Source: DASTQL01 sp035761805
Lineage (GTDB): Bacteria; Actinomycetota; Actinomycetes; Jiangellales; Jiangellaceae
Reading direction: 5' to 3'
NCBI GenBank assembly: GCA_035761805.1
Contig: DASTQL010000051.1
Location: 1-54,729, forward strand
Length of the DNA: 54,729 bases
Both the position numbers and the translations under genes were made by a program. Below, one piece after another: positions 25,270 to 33,177 of the stretch. The first letter of the stretch is position 1; each line of letters starts with the position of its first letter. Under the pieces are notes generated by a model that was given only the letters and a program-made list of their open reading frames with translations, had not been told where the DNA came from and did not search any database.

Positions 25270-25937
25270 TGCGGGTCGCCATCGCCGGCGCCGGCAACGT
25301 CGGCCGCTCCATCGCCGGGGAGCTGCTGCACAACGGCCACGAGGTGCTGCTCGTGGACAAGGACCCACGCGCGATCAAGGCCGCCACGGTCCCCGAGGCC
25401 GAGTGGCTCTTCGCCGACGCCTGCGAGCTGTCCATGCTCGAGGAGGCCGCGCTCGAACGCTGCAACGTGGTCATCGCGGCCACCGGGGACGACAAGGTCA
25501 ACCTGGTCGTGTCGCTGCTCGCCAAGACGGAGTTCGGGGTTCCTCGCGTCGTGGCGCGGGTGAACCACCCGATGAACGAGTGGCTGTTCAACGAGTCCTG
25601 GGGCGTCGACGTCGCCGTCTCCACCCCGCGCATCATGAGCGCTTTGGTCGAGGAGGCCGTCAGCGTCGGCGACCTGGTCCGGCTCTTCACCTTCCGCCAG
25701 GGAGAGGCCAACCTGGTCGAGCTCACCCTGCCCGAGGACTCCCCCATGGTCGGCACCGCGATCGCCGACGTGGCCTGGCCGGTCGACACCACGCTCGTCT
25801 CGGTCATCCGCGGGGGTCACGTGCACGCCCCGCTGCCCGACCTCCCGCTCGAGTCGCACGACGAGCTGCTCTTCGTCGCGGCACCCGAACGGGAGGAACA
25901 GCTCGAGGAGCTGCTGTCGCCGCACGGCGCCGCCTGA
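25269..25937 (+). CDS. trkA: TrkA-type potassium transport regulator, second copy (CeoC-like)
   Basis: A 222-residue RCK protein with the Rossmann motif GAGNVG at 7-12 and D30 (LLVDKDP), then a TrkA_C domain from about residue 140. Compared with the first copy it keeps the nucleotide site, so both may bind NAD(H) or ATP. The two products probably form a hetero-oligomeric gating ring. The ATG overlaps the upstream stop by one base (TGATG), and GGAGGTG lies 14 nt upstream. The stop is only 14 bp from the convergent DUF3159 stop. Confidence 0.9.
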   Translation: MRVAIAGAGNVGRSIAGELLHNGHEVLLVDKDPRAIKAATVPEAEWLFADACELSMLEEAALERCNVVIAATGDDKVNLVVSLLAKTEFGVPRVVARVNHPMNEWLFNESWGVDVAVSTPRIMSALVEEAVSVGDLVRLFTFRQGEANLVELTLPEDSPMVGTAIADVAWPVDTTLVSVIRGGHVHAPLPDLPLESHDELLFVAAPEREEQLEELLSPHGAA

Positions 25938-25951
25938 CCACGACGGCGGAC

Positions 25952-26656
25952 TTACGGACCCTCAGGCTCCTCGTCCCCAGCACCCTCCACGGCGGCGGCT
26001 CCCGTCCGGCCGGCCGAGCGGATCACCAGCCAGGACAGGTACAGGCAGAGGAAGAACAACGGCCACCCCATGGCGACGCGGGCGATCCCCAGCGCCACCA
26101 GCCCGTCCTCGCCCGCGAGGTACAGCGGCAGCTGGACGGCGAGCCGGACGGCGAACATGGCCACCCAGATCCAGGAGGCCAGGCTGTAGGCGCGCAGCCG
26201 GACGGGGTCCTGGCGCCAGCCCATGCCCTCGCCGGTGACCGCGGCGACGAGCACGCCGAGGAGCGGCCACCGGATCAGGATGGAGACGACGTAGGCCACC
26301 GCGTAGCCGGCGTTGATGAGCAGCCCGGGCAGGAAGTAGTCCTCCGCTCGGCCCGTCCGGGAGGCGAAGAACGCCGCGACCGCGACGCCGAGGAAGCCCG
26401 CGAGGACGTTCTGCAGGGTCTGCCGACGGGCCAGCCTGAGCACGGCCAGTACCGCCCCCGAGACCACCGCGGCCCAGATGGCGAGGGTGAGGTCCTGACC
26501 CGTGACGACGTAGGCGGTGACGAAGACCACGGTGGGCAGGCCGGAGTCGAGGATCGTGTCCTTGGTGATGACGTCACCGGCCCGGAACCGGCCAGGGGAG
26601 CCGCTCTCGTCCCCGGCCCCCAGCCGGCGCAGGGGGCCGTCGGCGCGGTCGGTCAC
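25952..26656 (-). CDS. DUF3159 family membrane protein
   Basis: A 234-residue integral membrane protein with about six hydrophobic helices (for example LPTVVFVTAYVVTG, FLGVAVAAFFASR and LFFLCLYLSWLVI). Conserved pieces such as KDTILDSGLPTVVFV and YSLASWIWVAMFAVRLAVQLPLYLAG are typical of DUF3159. In M. tuberculosis the equivalent is Rv2693c, next to ceoC, as here. Function is unknown. The GTG at 26656 overlaps the OB-fold gene stop (GTGA), so it ends a five-gene minus-strand unit beginning with the thioesterase gene. Confidence 0.88.
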   Translation of the reverse strand: MTDRADGPLRRLGAGDESGSPGRFRAGDVITKDTILDSGLPTVVFVTAYVVTGQDLTLAIWAAVVSGAVLAVLRLARRQTLQNVLAGFLGVAVAAFFASRTGRAEDYFLPGLLINAGYAVAYVVSILIRWPLLGVLVAAVTGEGMGWRQDPVRLRAYSLASWIWVAMFAVRLAVQLPLYLAGEDGLVALGIARVAMGWPLFFLCLYLSWLVIRSAGRTGAAAVEGAGDEEPEGP

Positions 26657-27045
26657 TCGCGCCCCGCCGCGAGCAGCTCGTAGGCCGGGTTGAAGATGAC
26701 CGGACGGCCGTCGACCGAGGTGACGCGGCCCTGGGCGACGAGCCGACGCCCGCAGTCGATGCCTGCGATGCGCCGGCGGCCCAGCCACACCAGGGTGAGT
26801 GTCCCGCTCCCGTCGTAGAGCTCCGCCTCGAGCGCGGGAGTGCCGGCCCGCGGCTGCAGGGTCACGGTGCGAAGGGTGCCGCGGACCTTGGCCACCTGGC
26901 GGTCCGAGCAGTCGGCGAGGGCGACGCAGCCGGAGGTGCGGGCGTGGTCGCGCAGCGCGGCTGCGTCCATCTCCGACTCCGGGGAAGTCAGCCGGGCCAG
27001 TGCCCGCCGGAACCGGCCCGGGCCACCGGACTGCTCGGGGCTCAT
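26653..27045 (-). CDS. OB-fold nucleic-acid-binding domain protein
   Basis: A 130-residue small cytoplasmic protein. Residues about 45-125 fit an OB-fold of the RecG-wedge/tRNA-anticodon type (VRGTLRTVTLQP, LEAELYDGSGTLTLVWLGRR, LVAQGRVTSVDGRPVIFNPAYELL). It resembles M. tuberculosis Rv2694c. It probably binds single-stranded DNA or RNA, but no catalytic domain is attached and its role is unknown. It sits between DUF3710 and DUF3159 genes in a tightly packed operon; the stop overlaps the next start. Confidence 0.85.
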   Translation of the reverse strand: MSPEQSGGPGRFRRALARLTSPESEMDAAALRDHARTSGCVALADCSDRQVAKVRGTLRTVTLQPRAGTPALEAELYDGSGTLTLVWLGRRRIAGIDCGRRLVAQGRVTSVDGRPVIFNPAYELLAAGRE

Positions 27046-27054
27046 GCCTCGAGA

Positions 27055-27819
27055 CTACCCGCGGGTCGGCGGCTGCGGCGGCCTCGTGCGGTCCCCCTGG
27101 GGGACGGAGCCCGGCGGCACCGTGAGCGGGATCAGGTCGCCCGGCGGCATCGGCTGGTCACCGCGGACCACGACGACGTCCCTGACCAGGGTGGCCAGGC
27201 GCTCGAACACGGCCGGGTCGTTCACCGCCTTGCCGAGGAAGGTCGCCCGCAGCATCCAGCGCGGACCGTCGATCCCGACCACCCGCGAGGGCTGCTTCGC
27301 CCTGGTGCCGTCGGGCAACGTCGCGGGCACGACGACCCTGACCTCCGTCCCGAGCGGCCCGCGGGCCTCGGTCGCGCTGCCCCCCCGCCGCGCGGCATCG
27401 GCCGCGATCTGCACGCGGGTCTGCGGCCACAGCCCAGTGCTGCGCGGTGCCGCCACGGCAAGCAGCTGGACGGCGGCGTCGGGGAAGACCAGCATCACGC
27501 TGGTCGCACGGCCTGTGCGCTCCTCGACCTGGACCTGCAGTGCGGCACCCTCCGCACGCGGGACCTGCAGTCCGCCCAGGTCGACGCGCGTGCCGGCCGT
27601 CGCCTCTGCGGCAGAGTCCACCTCCGAGACGTCCCACGGGCCGTCCGGCCGCGACGACTTGGGCGCCTCCTCGGGCTCGGTCGGGGTCTCCCCGCCCAAC
27701 CCTGTGTCCGGGCCCGCCTCCCCGGACTCGTGGACGTCGTGCTCGGCCCCGGGCTCCCGGACGGCCTCCTCCGCGGCGCTGTGGGCGTCGCCACGGCGGC
27801 GTCGTCGGAACACGGTCAC
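27055..27819 (-). CDS. DUF3710 family protein
   Basis: A 254-residue soluble protein. A basic start (MTVFRRRRRG) is followed by an acidic, disordered N-terminal third, then the DUF3710 core from about residue 60 (GPWDVSEVDSAAEATAGTRVDLGGLQVP through GIDGPRWMLRATFLG), and a Pro-rich tail. The family is nearly universal in actinobacteria beside dut (Rv2696c in M. tuberculosis), without known function. The GTG start overlaps the dut stop (GTGA). Confidence 0.9.
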   Translation of the reverse strand: MTVFRRRRRGDAHSAAEEAVREPGAEHDVHESGEAGPDTGLGGETPTEPEEAPKSSRPDGPWDVSEVDSAAEATAGTRVDLGGLQVPRAEGAALQVQVEERTGRATSVMLVFPDAAVQLLAVAAPRSTGLWPQTRVQIAADAARRGGSATEARGPLGTEVRVVVPATLPDGTRAKQPSRVVGIDGPRWMLRATFLGKAVNDPAVFERLATLVRDVVVVRGDQPMPPGDLIPLTVPPGSVPQGDRTRPPQPPTRG

Positions 27820-28325
27820 GTCCCTTCGTCGGATCGTGGGGTCGTCGGCACGGCCGCCGCCGGGACGGCACGCGCCGGCCCGCGGGTGCCTGTGGAGCCG
27901 TGCCCGCCGTCGCCGCGGTCGGAACCGGGCAGGCGCGCCACCTCGTGGAACCGGGCCCGTTCGACCCGTTGCACGACCAGCTGCGCTATGCGGTCGCCGC
28001 GGTGGAAGACGGCCGGCCGGCGCGGGTCGTGGTTGACCAGCAGCACCTTCACCTCGCCGCGGTAGCCGGCGTCGACGGTGCCCGGGGCGTTGACGATGCC
28101 GACCCCCAGCCGGTGGGCCAGTCCGGACCGCGGGTGGACGAAGGCGGCGAAGCCGTCGGGGAGGGCAAGTGCGATGCCGGTCCCCACGAGTGCCCGCTCC
28201 CCCGGGGCCAGGGTCAGGTCGCTGGTCGTCACGAGGTCCGCGCCGGCGTCCCCCGGGTGGGCGTACGTGGGCAGCGGCACGCTGGGGTCGAGCCGGGTGA
28301 CGAGGACGTCGACCGGCCCGGTCAC
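27816..28325 (-). CDS. dut: dUTP diphosphatase (dUTPase)
   Basis: A 169-residue trimeric dUTPase that hydrolyses dUTP to dUMP, keeping uracil out of DNA and supplying thymidylate synthesis. All five motifs are visible: PGDAGADL (24-31), PRSGLA (65-70), GTVDAGYRGEVKV (82-94), RGDRIAQLVV (109-118) and RGDGGHGSTG (137-146). A tail of about 20 residues follows motif V. GTG start, overlapping the thioesterase stop (GTGA). The packed order thioesterase-dut-DUF3710-OB-DUF3159 is an actinobacterial constant. Confidence 0.96.
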   Translation of the reverse strand: MTGPVDVLVTRLDPSVPLPTYAHPGDAGADLVTTSDLTLAPGERALVGTGIALALPDGFAAFVHPRSGLAHRLGVGIVNAPGTVDAGYRGEVKVLLVNHDPRRPAVFHRGDRIAQLVVQRVERARFHEVARLPGSDRGDGGHGSTGTRGPARAVPAAAVPTTPRSDEGT

Positions 28326-28897
28326 GGGTTCACCTCGAACGCCGCGGCCCGGTCACGGACCTCCGAGCGGGCGAGTGCCGCCGCGACGTCCTCGGCGCGC
28401 CCGAAGGTCCGGAAGTGCTCCAGCGGGACGATCGCGAAGACCGCCCTGGCGCGGACCGCCACCGGGCCGGCGCGCTCGCCCGACCGCCCCTCCGCGCTCA
28501 CGTACAGGCGGCGGCCCTTCATGCCGTCGACGCGCGCCGTGATGTGCAGAGTCGTGCCCACGGGGACAGGACGCCGGTAGTCGGTCTCCAGCCGTGCCGT
28601 CACCGCGGGCAGCCGGACCAACCAGGCCAGGGCCCCGAGCGCCTCGTCGAACGCGAGCGACAGCAGACCACCGTGGGCCAGCCCGGGCGCGCCCTGGTGG
28701 TCCTCGGTGACCGTGAAGCGTCCGGCCAGCGTCAGGCCCTCGCCCGCGACCACGTGCAGGTGCAGGCCCGTGGAGTGGTCGTCGCCGCACCCGAAGCAGC
28801 GGTGGTAGTGCGAGTCGATCTGCTGCCCGGGCGCAGGGGCGTCGGGGTGGCGCTCCGGGAGGACCGCGTCGTCGGGCGGGTGTGCACGCAGGCTCAC
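28322..28897 (-). CDS. PaaI-type hotdog-fold thioesterase
   Basis: A 191-residue single-domain hotdog protein. The N-terminal HYHRCFGCGDDHSTGLHL segment (two close cysteines) and the active-site helix AHGGLLSLAFDEALGALAW are typical of the 4HBT/PaaI group that cleaves acyl-CoA thioesters. The physiological substrate is unknown. The GTG at 28897 is used because TAGGGT (28911-28906) ends 8 nt upstream and no Shine-Dalgarno sequence is present; the open frame extends further but is not conserved in character. First gene of the dut operon and divergent from the DUF3093 gene. Confidence 0.82.
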   Translation of the reverse strand: MSLRAHPPDDAVLPERHPDAPAPGQQIDSHYHRCFGCGDDHSTGLHLHVVAGEGLTLAGRFTVTEDHQGAPGLAHGGLLSLAFDEALGALAWLVRLPAVTARLETDYRRPVPVGTTLHITARVDGMKGRRLYVSAEGRSGERAGPVAVRARAVFAIVPLEHFRTFGRAEDVAAALARSEVRDRAAAFEVNP

Positions 28898-28905
28898 GAT
28901 CTCGG

Positions 28906-28911
28906 ACCCTA
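28906..28911 (-). promoter_or_regulatory. Candidate -10 box of a leaderless dut-operon transcript
   Basis: TAGGGT on the minus strand ends 8 nt before the GTG of the thioesterase gene, which lacks a ribosome-binding site. It matches TAnnnT and the spacing seen at other starts in this window. Confidence 0.45.
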
Positions 28912-28969
28912 CCGGCCGGCGGTCCACCCCCGGGGGCGGCGGCGGTTCGCCGGGTGCCACGCTGCGCAC

Positions 28970-29434
28970 ATGGCCGGGTCGGTCCACCGAGAGCGTCTAC
29001 GGGTGCCCGCATGGTGGTGGCTGCTGGCCGGCGGGTTCGTGCTGTCGCTGTGGCTCGCGCTTCGACCGGCGCTCGGTCCGGTCGGCTCTGGTGTGGCGGC
29101 ACTGGCGGTCGCCGTGGTCTCGGCCTGGGCGCTTCTCTGGTACGGGTCGGTGACCGTCGTGGTCGACGGCGAGGGCCTGCATGCCGGGGGAGCGCACCTC
29201 CCGCTGTGGGCCGTCGGCCAGGTCGATGCCCTCGACGGGACAGCTGCGGGGGCGGCCCGGGGACCCGAGGCGGGTCCGTCCACGCACCTGCTGCTGCGCG
29301 GCTACGTGGACGGGGTCGTCCGGGTCGAGGTCGCCGATCCGGACGACCCCACCACGTCGTGGGTCGTCTCGTCGCGCCGACCGGCCGCGCTCGCGACGGC
29401 GCTGGTCCGGGCCCGGGACGCAGGGCGGTCCTGA
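28970..29434 (+). CDS. DUF3093 family membrane protein
   Basis: A 154-residue protein with two adjacent membrane helices near 13-32 and 40-58 (WWWLLAGGFVLSLWLAL, GSGVAALAVAVVSAWALLWYG), followed by a soluble beta-rich domain (VTVVVDGEGLHAGGAHLPLWAVG onward). This is the DUF3093 layout and the gene lies between dut and DUF4193 genes as Rv2698 does in M. tuberculosis. Function is unknown. The ATG at 28970 gives a normal length. Its stop is 13 bp from the convergent DUF4193 stop. Confidence 0.85.
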   Translation: MAGSVHRERLRVPAWWWLLAGGFVLSLWLALRPALGPVGSGVAALAVAVVSAWALLWYGSVTVVVDGEGLHAGGAHLPLWAVGQVDALDGTAAGAARGPEAGPSTHLLLRGYVDGVVRVEVADPDDPTTSWVVSSRRPAALATALVRARDAGRS

Positions 29435-29447
29435 GCCCGGCCCGCGG

Positions 29448-29747
29448 TCAGGCCGCGCAGTCCCGGCAGACGAACTGGTCGCCCTTGGCGGTCGCGAGCT
29501 GGCTGCGGTGGTGCACCAGGAAGCACCGCGAGCAGGTGAACTCGTCGGCCTGGCGCGGGAGCACCCGGACCGAGAGCTCCTCGTTGGACAGATCGGCGCC
29601 GGGGAGCTCCAGCGACTCCGCCAGCTCGGTCTCGTCGACGTCGACGATGCCCGAGGACTTGTCGACCCGGCGGTTCTTCAGCTCCTCGATGCTGTCCTCG
29701 TTGAGTTCCTCGTCGGTCTTGCGTGGAGCGTCGTAGTCGGTAGCCAT
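29448..29747 (-). CDS. DUF4193 zinc-ribbon-like protein
   Basis: A 99-residue acidic protein. The N-terminus (MATDYDAPRKTDEELNEDSI) is highly charged. Two CxxC pairs at C72/C75 and C94/C97 form a likely zinc ribbon. The family is strongly conserved in actinobacteria (Rv2699c). It may act as a transcription- or RNA-associated zinc protein, but no function is established. A purine-rich GAGGGGGA ribosome-binding site precedes the ATG. It follows the monophosphatase gene on the same strand after about 150 bp containing a hairpin, so it probably has its own promoter. Confidence 0.93.
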   Translation of the reverse strand: MATDYDAPRKTDEELNEDSIEELKNRRVDKSSGIVDVDETELAESLELPGADLSNEELSVRVLPRQADEFTCSRCFLVHHRSQLATAKGDQFVCRDCAA

Positions 29748-29876
29748 CGCTCATCCCCCTCGCTCGGGAGTCGTACTGGTGATCGTCGTCGGTCTCACGT
29801 GCCCCTGGTAACGCACGAGCAGCCCGGCTTGTGCCCGTCCGAGCGGGGAATTGTGCCGCATCCCGCGCCGCCGTGC

Positions 29877-29900
29877 CGCCTCGGTCCCAACGGCGAGGCG
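29877..29900 (-). terminator. Hairpin just after the inositol monophosphatase gene
   Basis: CGCCTCG (29877-29883) pairs with CGAGGCG (29894-29900) around a 10-nt loop, one base after the stop codon at 29902 when read on the minus strand. No T-tract follows. It is a candidate terminator for the hemH-monophosphatase unit. Confidence 0.5.
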
Positions 29901-29901
29901 C

Positions 29902-30714
29902 TCACCCGTCCCGGTCGGCGCCCAGGGGGAGCAGCAGGTCGTGCAGCGGCCCGAAGAGGGCGGGTCCCGCGGCCACCACGAGGTCCTCCCCCGCGGGCGC
30001 ACCGCTCAGGCCACCGACCACGGCACCGGCCTCGCGGGCGACCAGCCCGCCCGCGGCCAGGTCCCAGGGCTTCAGTCCGCGCTCGTAGTAGGCGTCCACC
30101 CTGGCGCTGGCCAGTGCGCACAGGTCCAGCGACGCCGCACCGGCCCGGCGGATGTCCCGCACCCGCGGGAGGACCTGCCGGAGGACGTCGCCCTGGTGGG
30201 CGCGGCGGTGGCTCTCGTAGCCGAAGCCCGTCGCCACCAGGGCACGGTCGAGGCGGTCGCAGCCGGAGACCGTGAGCCGGCGGCCGTCGAGACGCGCCCC
30301 GCCACCACGGGTGGCCGTCCAGGTCTCGCCTGAGACCGGGTTGTGGACGACCCCCACCAGGGGCTCCCCACCGGAGGTCGCCGCCACCGAGACGGCGTAC
30401 GCGGGGATCCCGTACAGGTAGTTGACGGTCCCGTCGATGGGATCGACGACCCACCGCACACCCGAGGTGCCCTCGTCGGCAGCCCCCTCCTCGCCGAGGA
30501 AGGAGTCCTGCGGTCTTGCCCCGAGCAGGCGTGCCCTCAGCAGCCGCTCGGCCGCGGTGTCCGACGCGGTGACCACGTCCGTGGGGCTGGACTTGGTCGC
30601 GGCCACGTCCATGGCCGCGACCTCCTCACGGCGCTCCCGCACCAGCCGTCCGGCCTCGCCGGCCGCATCGAGGGCGAGCTCGAGCAGCGACCCGAGGTCG
30701 AGGTGCTCGGCCAT
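29902..30714 (-). CDS. Inositol monophosphatase family protein
   Basis: A 270-residue Mg2+-dependent phosphatase of the IMPase/SuhB/FBPase superfamily. Metal ligands are in GEE (74-76), WVVDPIDGTVNYL (88-100) and PWDLAAGG near residue 220; all are intact. It would hydrolyse inositol phosphates or related sugar phosphates. In actinobacteria this supports phosphatidylinositol precursor supply, though the exact substrate is open. The position matches Rv2701c (suhB). The ATG lies 7 nt after the ferrochelatase stop, so the two genes share an mRNA. Confidence 0.92.
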   Translation of the reverse strand: MAEHLDLGSLLELALDAAGEAGRLVRERREEVAAMDVAATKSSPTDVVTASDTAAERLLRARLLGARPQDSFLGEEGAADEGTSGVRWVVDPIDGTVNYLYGIPAYAVSVAATSGGEPLVGVVHNPVSGETWTATRGGGARLDGRRLTVSGCDRLDRALVATGFGYESHRRAHQGDVLRQVLPRVRDIRRAGAASLDLCALASARVDAYYERGLKPWDLAAGGLVAREAGAVVGGLSGAPAGEDLVVAAGPALFGPLHDLLLPLGADRDG

Positions 30715-30721
30715 CCCGGTC

Positions 30722-31789
30722 TCAGTCCTGGCCGCACAGGGCCGGCCGGGCTCCGCGCAGGTTGCGGCAGCAGCCGGCCGGGCACACGTCGTGGGACGGC
30801 GGCAGGTCGCCCGTGGCCGGACGGGCCACCCGTTCCCCCCGCTCGGCCGCCGCCCGCTCGAGCAACAGCTCACGCACGGCCGCCACGAACGCCGGGTGGA
30901 TGCCCGCGGTCGCTGCGCGCGCCAACGGCAGACCGAGCCGTCTCGCCGTCCCGGCGGCCTCGGTGTCGAGGTCGTAGACCACCTCCATGTGGTCGGACAC
31001 GAAGCCGATCGGGGCGAGGACGACACCAGCGACCCCACGGTCGGCCAACGTCTCGAGGTGGTCGTTGACGTCCGGCTCGAGCCAGGGCACGAGTGGCGAG
31101 CCGCTGCGCGAGCAGTAGACGAGGTCCCACAGGGGTCGGGCCCCGGTCCACGCCGCCACCCCCGAAGCGACCACTGCTGCGGTCGCCCGGTGCTGCGCCT
31201 CGTAGGCGCCGCCGGCGGGACCGGAGGTCTCGGCCATGGCGGTCGGGATGGAGTGCGTGACGAAGACGAGCCGTGACCCGGCCGGCACCGTCGCGAGGGC
31301 CTCGACCGCGCCGGCCACGTTGGCGGCCACGAAGCCGGGGTGGTTGAAGTAGTGCCGGAGCCGGTCGATCCGCGGCACATCGGGGCCGACCGCCGCCGAG
31401 GCGGCTGCGAGGTCTTCCCGGTACTGCCGGCAGCCCGAGTAGGACGAGTAGGCGCTGGTCACGAAGGCGGCGGCCCGCCCGATCCCGTCGTCCCGCATCC
31501 TGGCGAGCGTGTCGGCGAGGTAGGGGTGCCAGTTGCGGTTGCCCCAGTAGACCGGGACGTCGAGGCCGTGCTCGGCGAGGTCCTTCTCCACGGCCGCCAC
31601 GAGGTCCCGGTTCCGGTCGTTGATCGGACTCCGGCCACCGAACCGGTGGTAGTGCTCGGCCACCTCCTCGAGCCGTTCCCTCGGCACACCTCGTCCCCGG
31701 GTGACGTTCTCGAGGAAGGGCAGCACGTCCGCAGGCTCCTCGGGGCCCCCGAAGGACACGAGGAGCAGGGCGTCGTACGGGGTGGTCAT
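30722..31789 (-). CDS. hemH: Ferrochelatase (coproporphyrin ferrochelatase type)
   Basis: A 355-residue enzyme that inserts Fe2+ into the porphyrin. In actinobacteria the substrate is expected to be coproporphyrin III (CpfC). The VSFGGPEEPADVLPFLENVTRG start, a VTHSIP motif and the SDHMEVVYDLD segment carry the metal-handling His and Glu. Cysteines at C120 (SGCRQY) and C336/C340/C341/C352 at the end fit the [2Fe-2S] cluster known from the M. tuberculosis enzyme. The ATG at 31789 lies beside AGGA. The monophosphatase gene follows at 7 nt. Confidence 0.94.
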   Translation of the reverse strand: MTTPYDALLLVSFGGPEEPADVLPFLENVTRGRGVPRERLEEVAEHYHRFGGRSPINDRNRDLVAAVEKDLAEHGLDVPVYWGNRNWHPYLADTLARMRDDGIGRAAAFVTSAYSSYSGCRQYREDLAAASAAVGPDVPRIDRLRHYFNHPGFVAANVAGAVEALATVPAGSRLVFVTHSIPTAMAETSGPAGGAYEAQHRATAAVVASGVAAWTGARPLWDLVYCSRSGSPLVPWLEPDVNDHLETLADRGVAGVVLAPIGFVSDHMEVVYDLDTEAAGTARRLGLPLARAATAGIHPAFVAAVRELLLERAAAERGERVARPATGDLPPSHDVCPAGCCRNLRGARPALCGQD

Positions 31790-31946
31790 GTCCCGATCCT
31801 GTCAAGTGCCCGGGGGCCGGGGCATCTCGGCGCCCGGCCGGGGGCGCCGGGACCTGTCGACGAGCGCCAGAACTCGCGTGCACGCGGTCGGTACCGCGCC
31901 GTACCGTGGAAGGTCGTCATCATCATCAGCTTCGGAGGCTGCTGTC

Positions 31947-33155
31947 GTGCTCCGCCCGTACGCGGACGTCCTGCGCACGCCGGGTGCGCTGGCGTTCTCG
32001 GCGACCGGGCTGCTGGCGCGCCTGCCGATGTCGATGTGGGGCCTCGGCATCGTCCTGCTGGTCTCGGCGCGCACCGGCTCGTACGGCGTGGCCGGGCTGC
32101 TGGCCGCCGTGGGCGTCCTGGCGCAGTCGGCCGCGTCGCCCGTCCAGGCGCGGCTGGTCGACCACTGGGGCCAGCGCCGGGTCCTGCTGCCGCTGCTCGC
32201 CGTGCACACCGTCGCCCTGCTCGCCTTCCTGGCCGAGGTGGTCGCGGACGCGTCGGTCTGGATGCTGTCCCTGGCCGCCGCGGTCGCCGGGGCCGGCCTG
32301 CCCCAGTTCGGTGCCCTGGTCCGGGCCCGCTGGGCGGCGATCCACGGGGGGACGCGGCACCTCCACACGGCGTACTCGCTGGAGTCCGTGCTGGACGAGG
32401 TCGTCTTCATCGTCGGCCCGGTCCTCGTCACCGTCCTGGCGGTCCACGTCGACCCGCTCGCCGGGTTGGGTTCGACCGCCGTCCTGACCCTCGCCGGCGG
32501 GCTGCTCTTCGCCGCGCAGAGGGCCACCGAGCCGCGCCTCCGGCCGCGCGCGCCCGGCGTCGTCCGGGCGCCGCTGCCGGTGGGCACCATGGTCTGGGTC
32601 GTCGCGGCGTTCGTCGGGATGGGGTCGCTCTTCGGGACCATCGAGGTGGCCACGGTCGCCTTCACCGAGGACGTGGCGACCCGGGCCGCGGCCGGCCCCG
32701 TCCTGGCCGTCTTCGCCGCCGGGAGCCTGGTGGCCGGGGTCGTCGTCGGGGCCATGTCGCTGCGCTCGTCCTCCCAGCGGCGCTTCGTGGCGGGACAGGC
32801 CGCGCTGACCGCCGCGACGGTGCTGCTGCTCTTCGTCGGCTCGGTGCCGACGCTCGCGGCGGCCGCGCTGCTGTGTGGCTTGACCATCTCACCGACGCTG
32901 ATCGCCGGTTTCTCCCTGGTCGAGGCCACGGTGCCGCCGAGCCGGCTGACCGAGGGGTTGGCCTGGGTCTCCACCGCCCTGGGGGGAGGCGTCGCCCTCG
33001 GCGCCGCAGTGACGGGCCGGGTCGTCGACCTCGCCGGTCCGTCGGCCGGTTTCGGTGTGGCCGTCGCCGGCGGTCTCGTCGCCACGCTCGCAGCCGCGGT
33101 CGGGGCGGTCCTGCGCCCGGCGCTGCCCCGGGCGACCGCCACCGTCAGCGCCTGA
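31947..33155 (+). CDS. MFS transporter
   Basis: A 402-residue major-facilitator protein with about 12 hydrophobic helices. The VLRTPGALAFSATGLLARLPMSM start and the RLVDHWGQRRVLLPLL loop (a weakened motif A) between helices 2 and 3 are typical of actinobacterial drug/metabolite exporters of unknown substrate. The GTG at 31947 is set by GGAGG at 31934-31938 and puts helix 1 near residue 12. It is divergent from ferrochelatase and followed by the lactone oxidase gene 22 bp later, which seems to have its own promoter. Confidence 0.85.
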   Translation: MLRPYADVLRTPGALAFSATGLLARLPMSMWGLGIVLLVSARTGSYGVAGLLAAVGVLAQSAASPVQARLVDHWGQRRVLLPLLAVHTVALLAFLAEVVADASVWMLSLAAAVAGAGLPQFGALVRARWAAIHGGTRHLHTAYSLESVLDEVVFIVGPVLVTVLAVHVDPLAGLGSTAVLTLAGGLLFAAQRATEPRLRPRAPGVVRAPLPVGTMVWVVAAFVGMGSLFGTIEVATVAFTEDVATRAAAGPVLAVFAAGSLVAGVVVGAMSLRSSSQRRFVAGQAALTAATVLLLFVGSVPTLAAAALLCGLTISPTLIAGFSLVEATVPPSRLTEGLAWVSTALGGGVALGAAVTGRVVDLAGPSAGFGVAVAGGLVATLAAAVGAVLRPALPRATATVSA

Positions 33156-33164
33156 GTCCCTCAG

Positions 33165-33170
33165 TAGGGT
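33165..33170 (+). promoter_or_regulatory. Candidate -10 box of a leaderless transcript
   Basis: TAGGGT ends 7 nt before the GTG of the lactone oxidase gene, which has no Shine-Dalgarno sequence. The spacing fits translation from the first base of the mRNA. Confidence 0.45.
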
Positions 33171-33177
33171 TCGCCCG

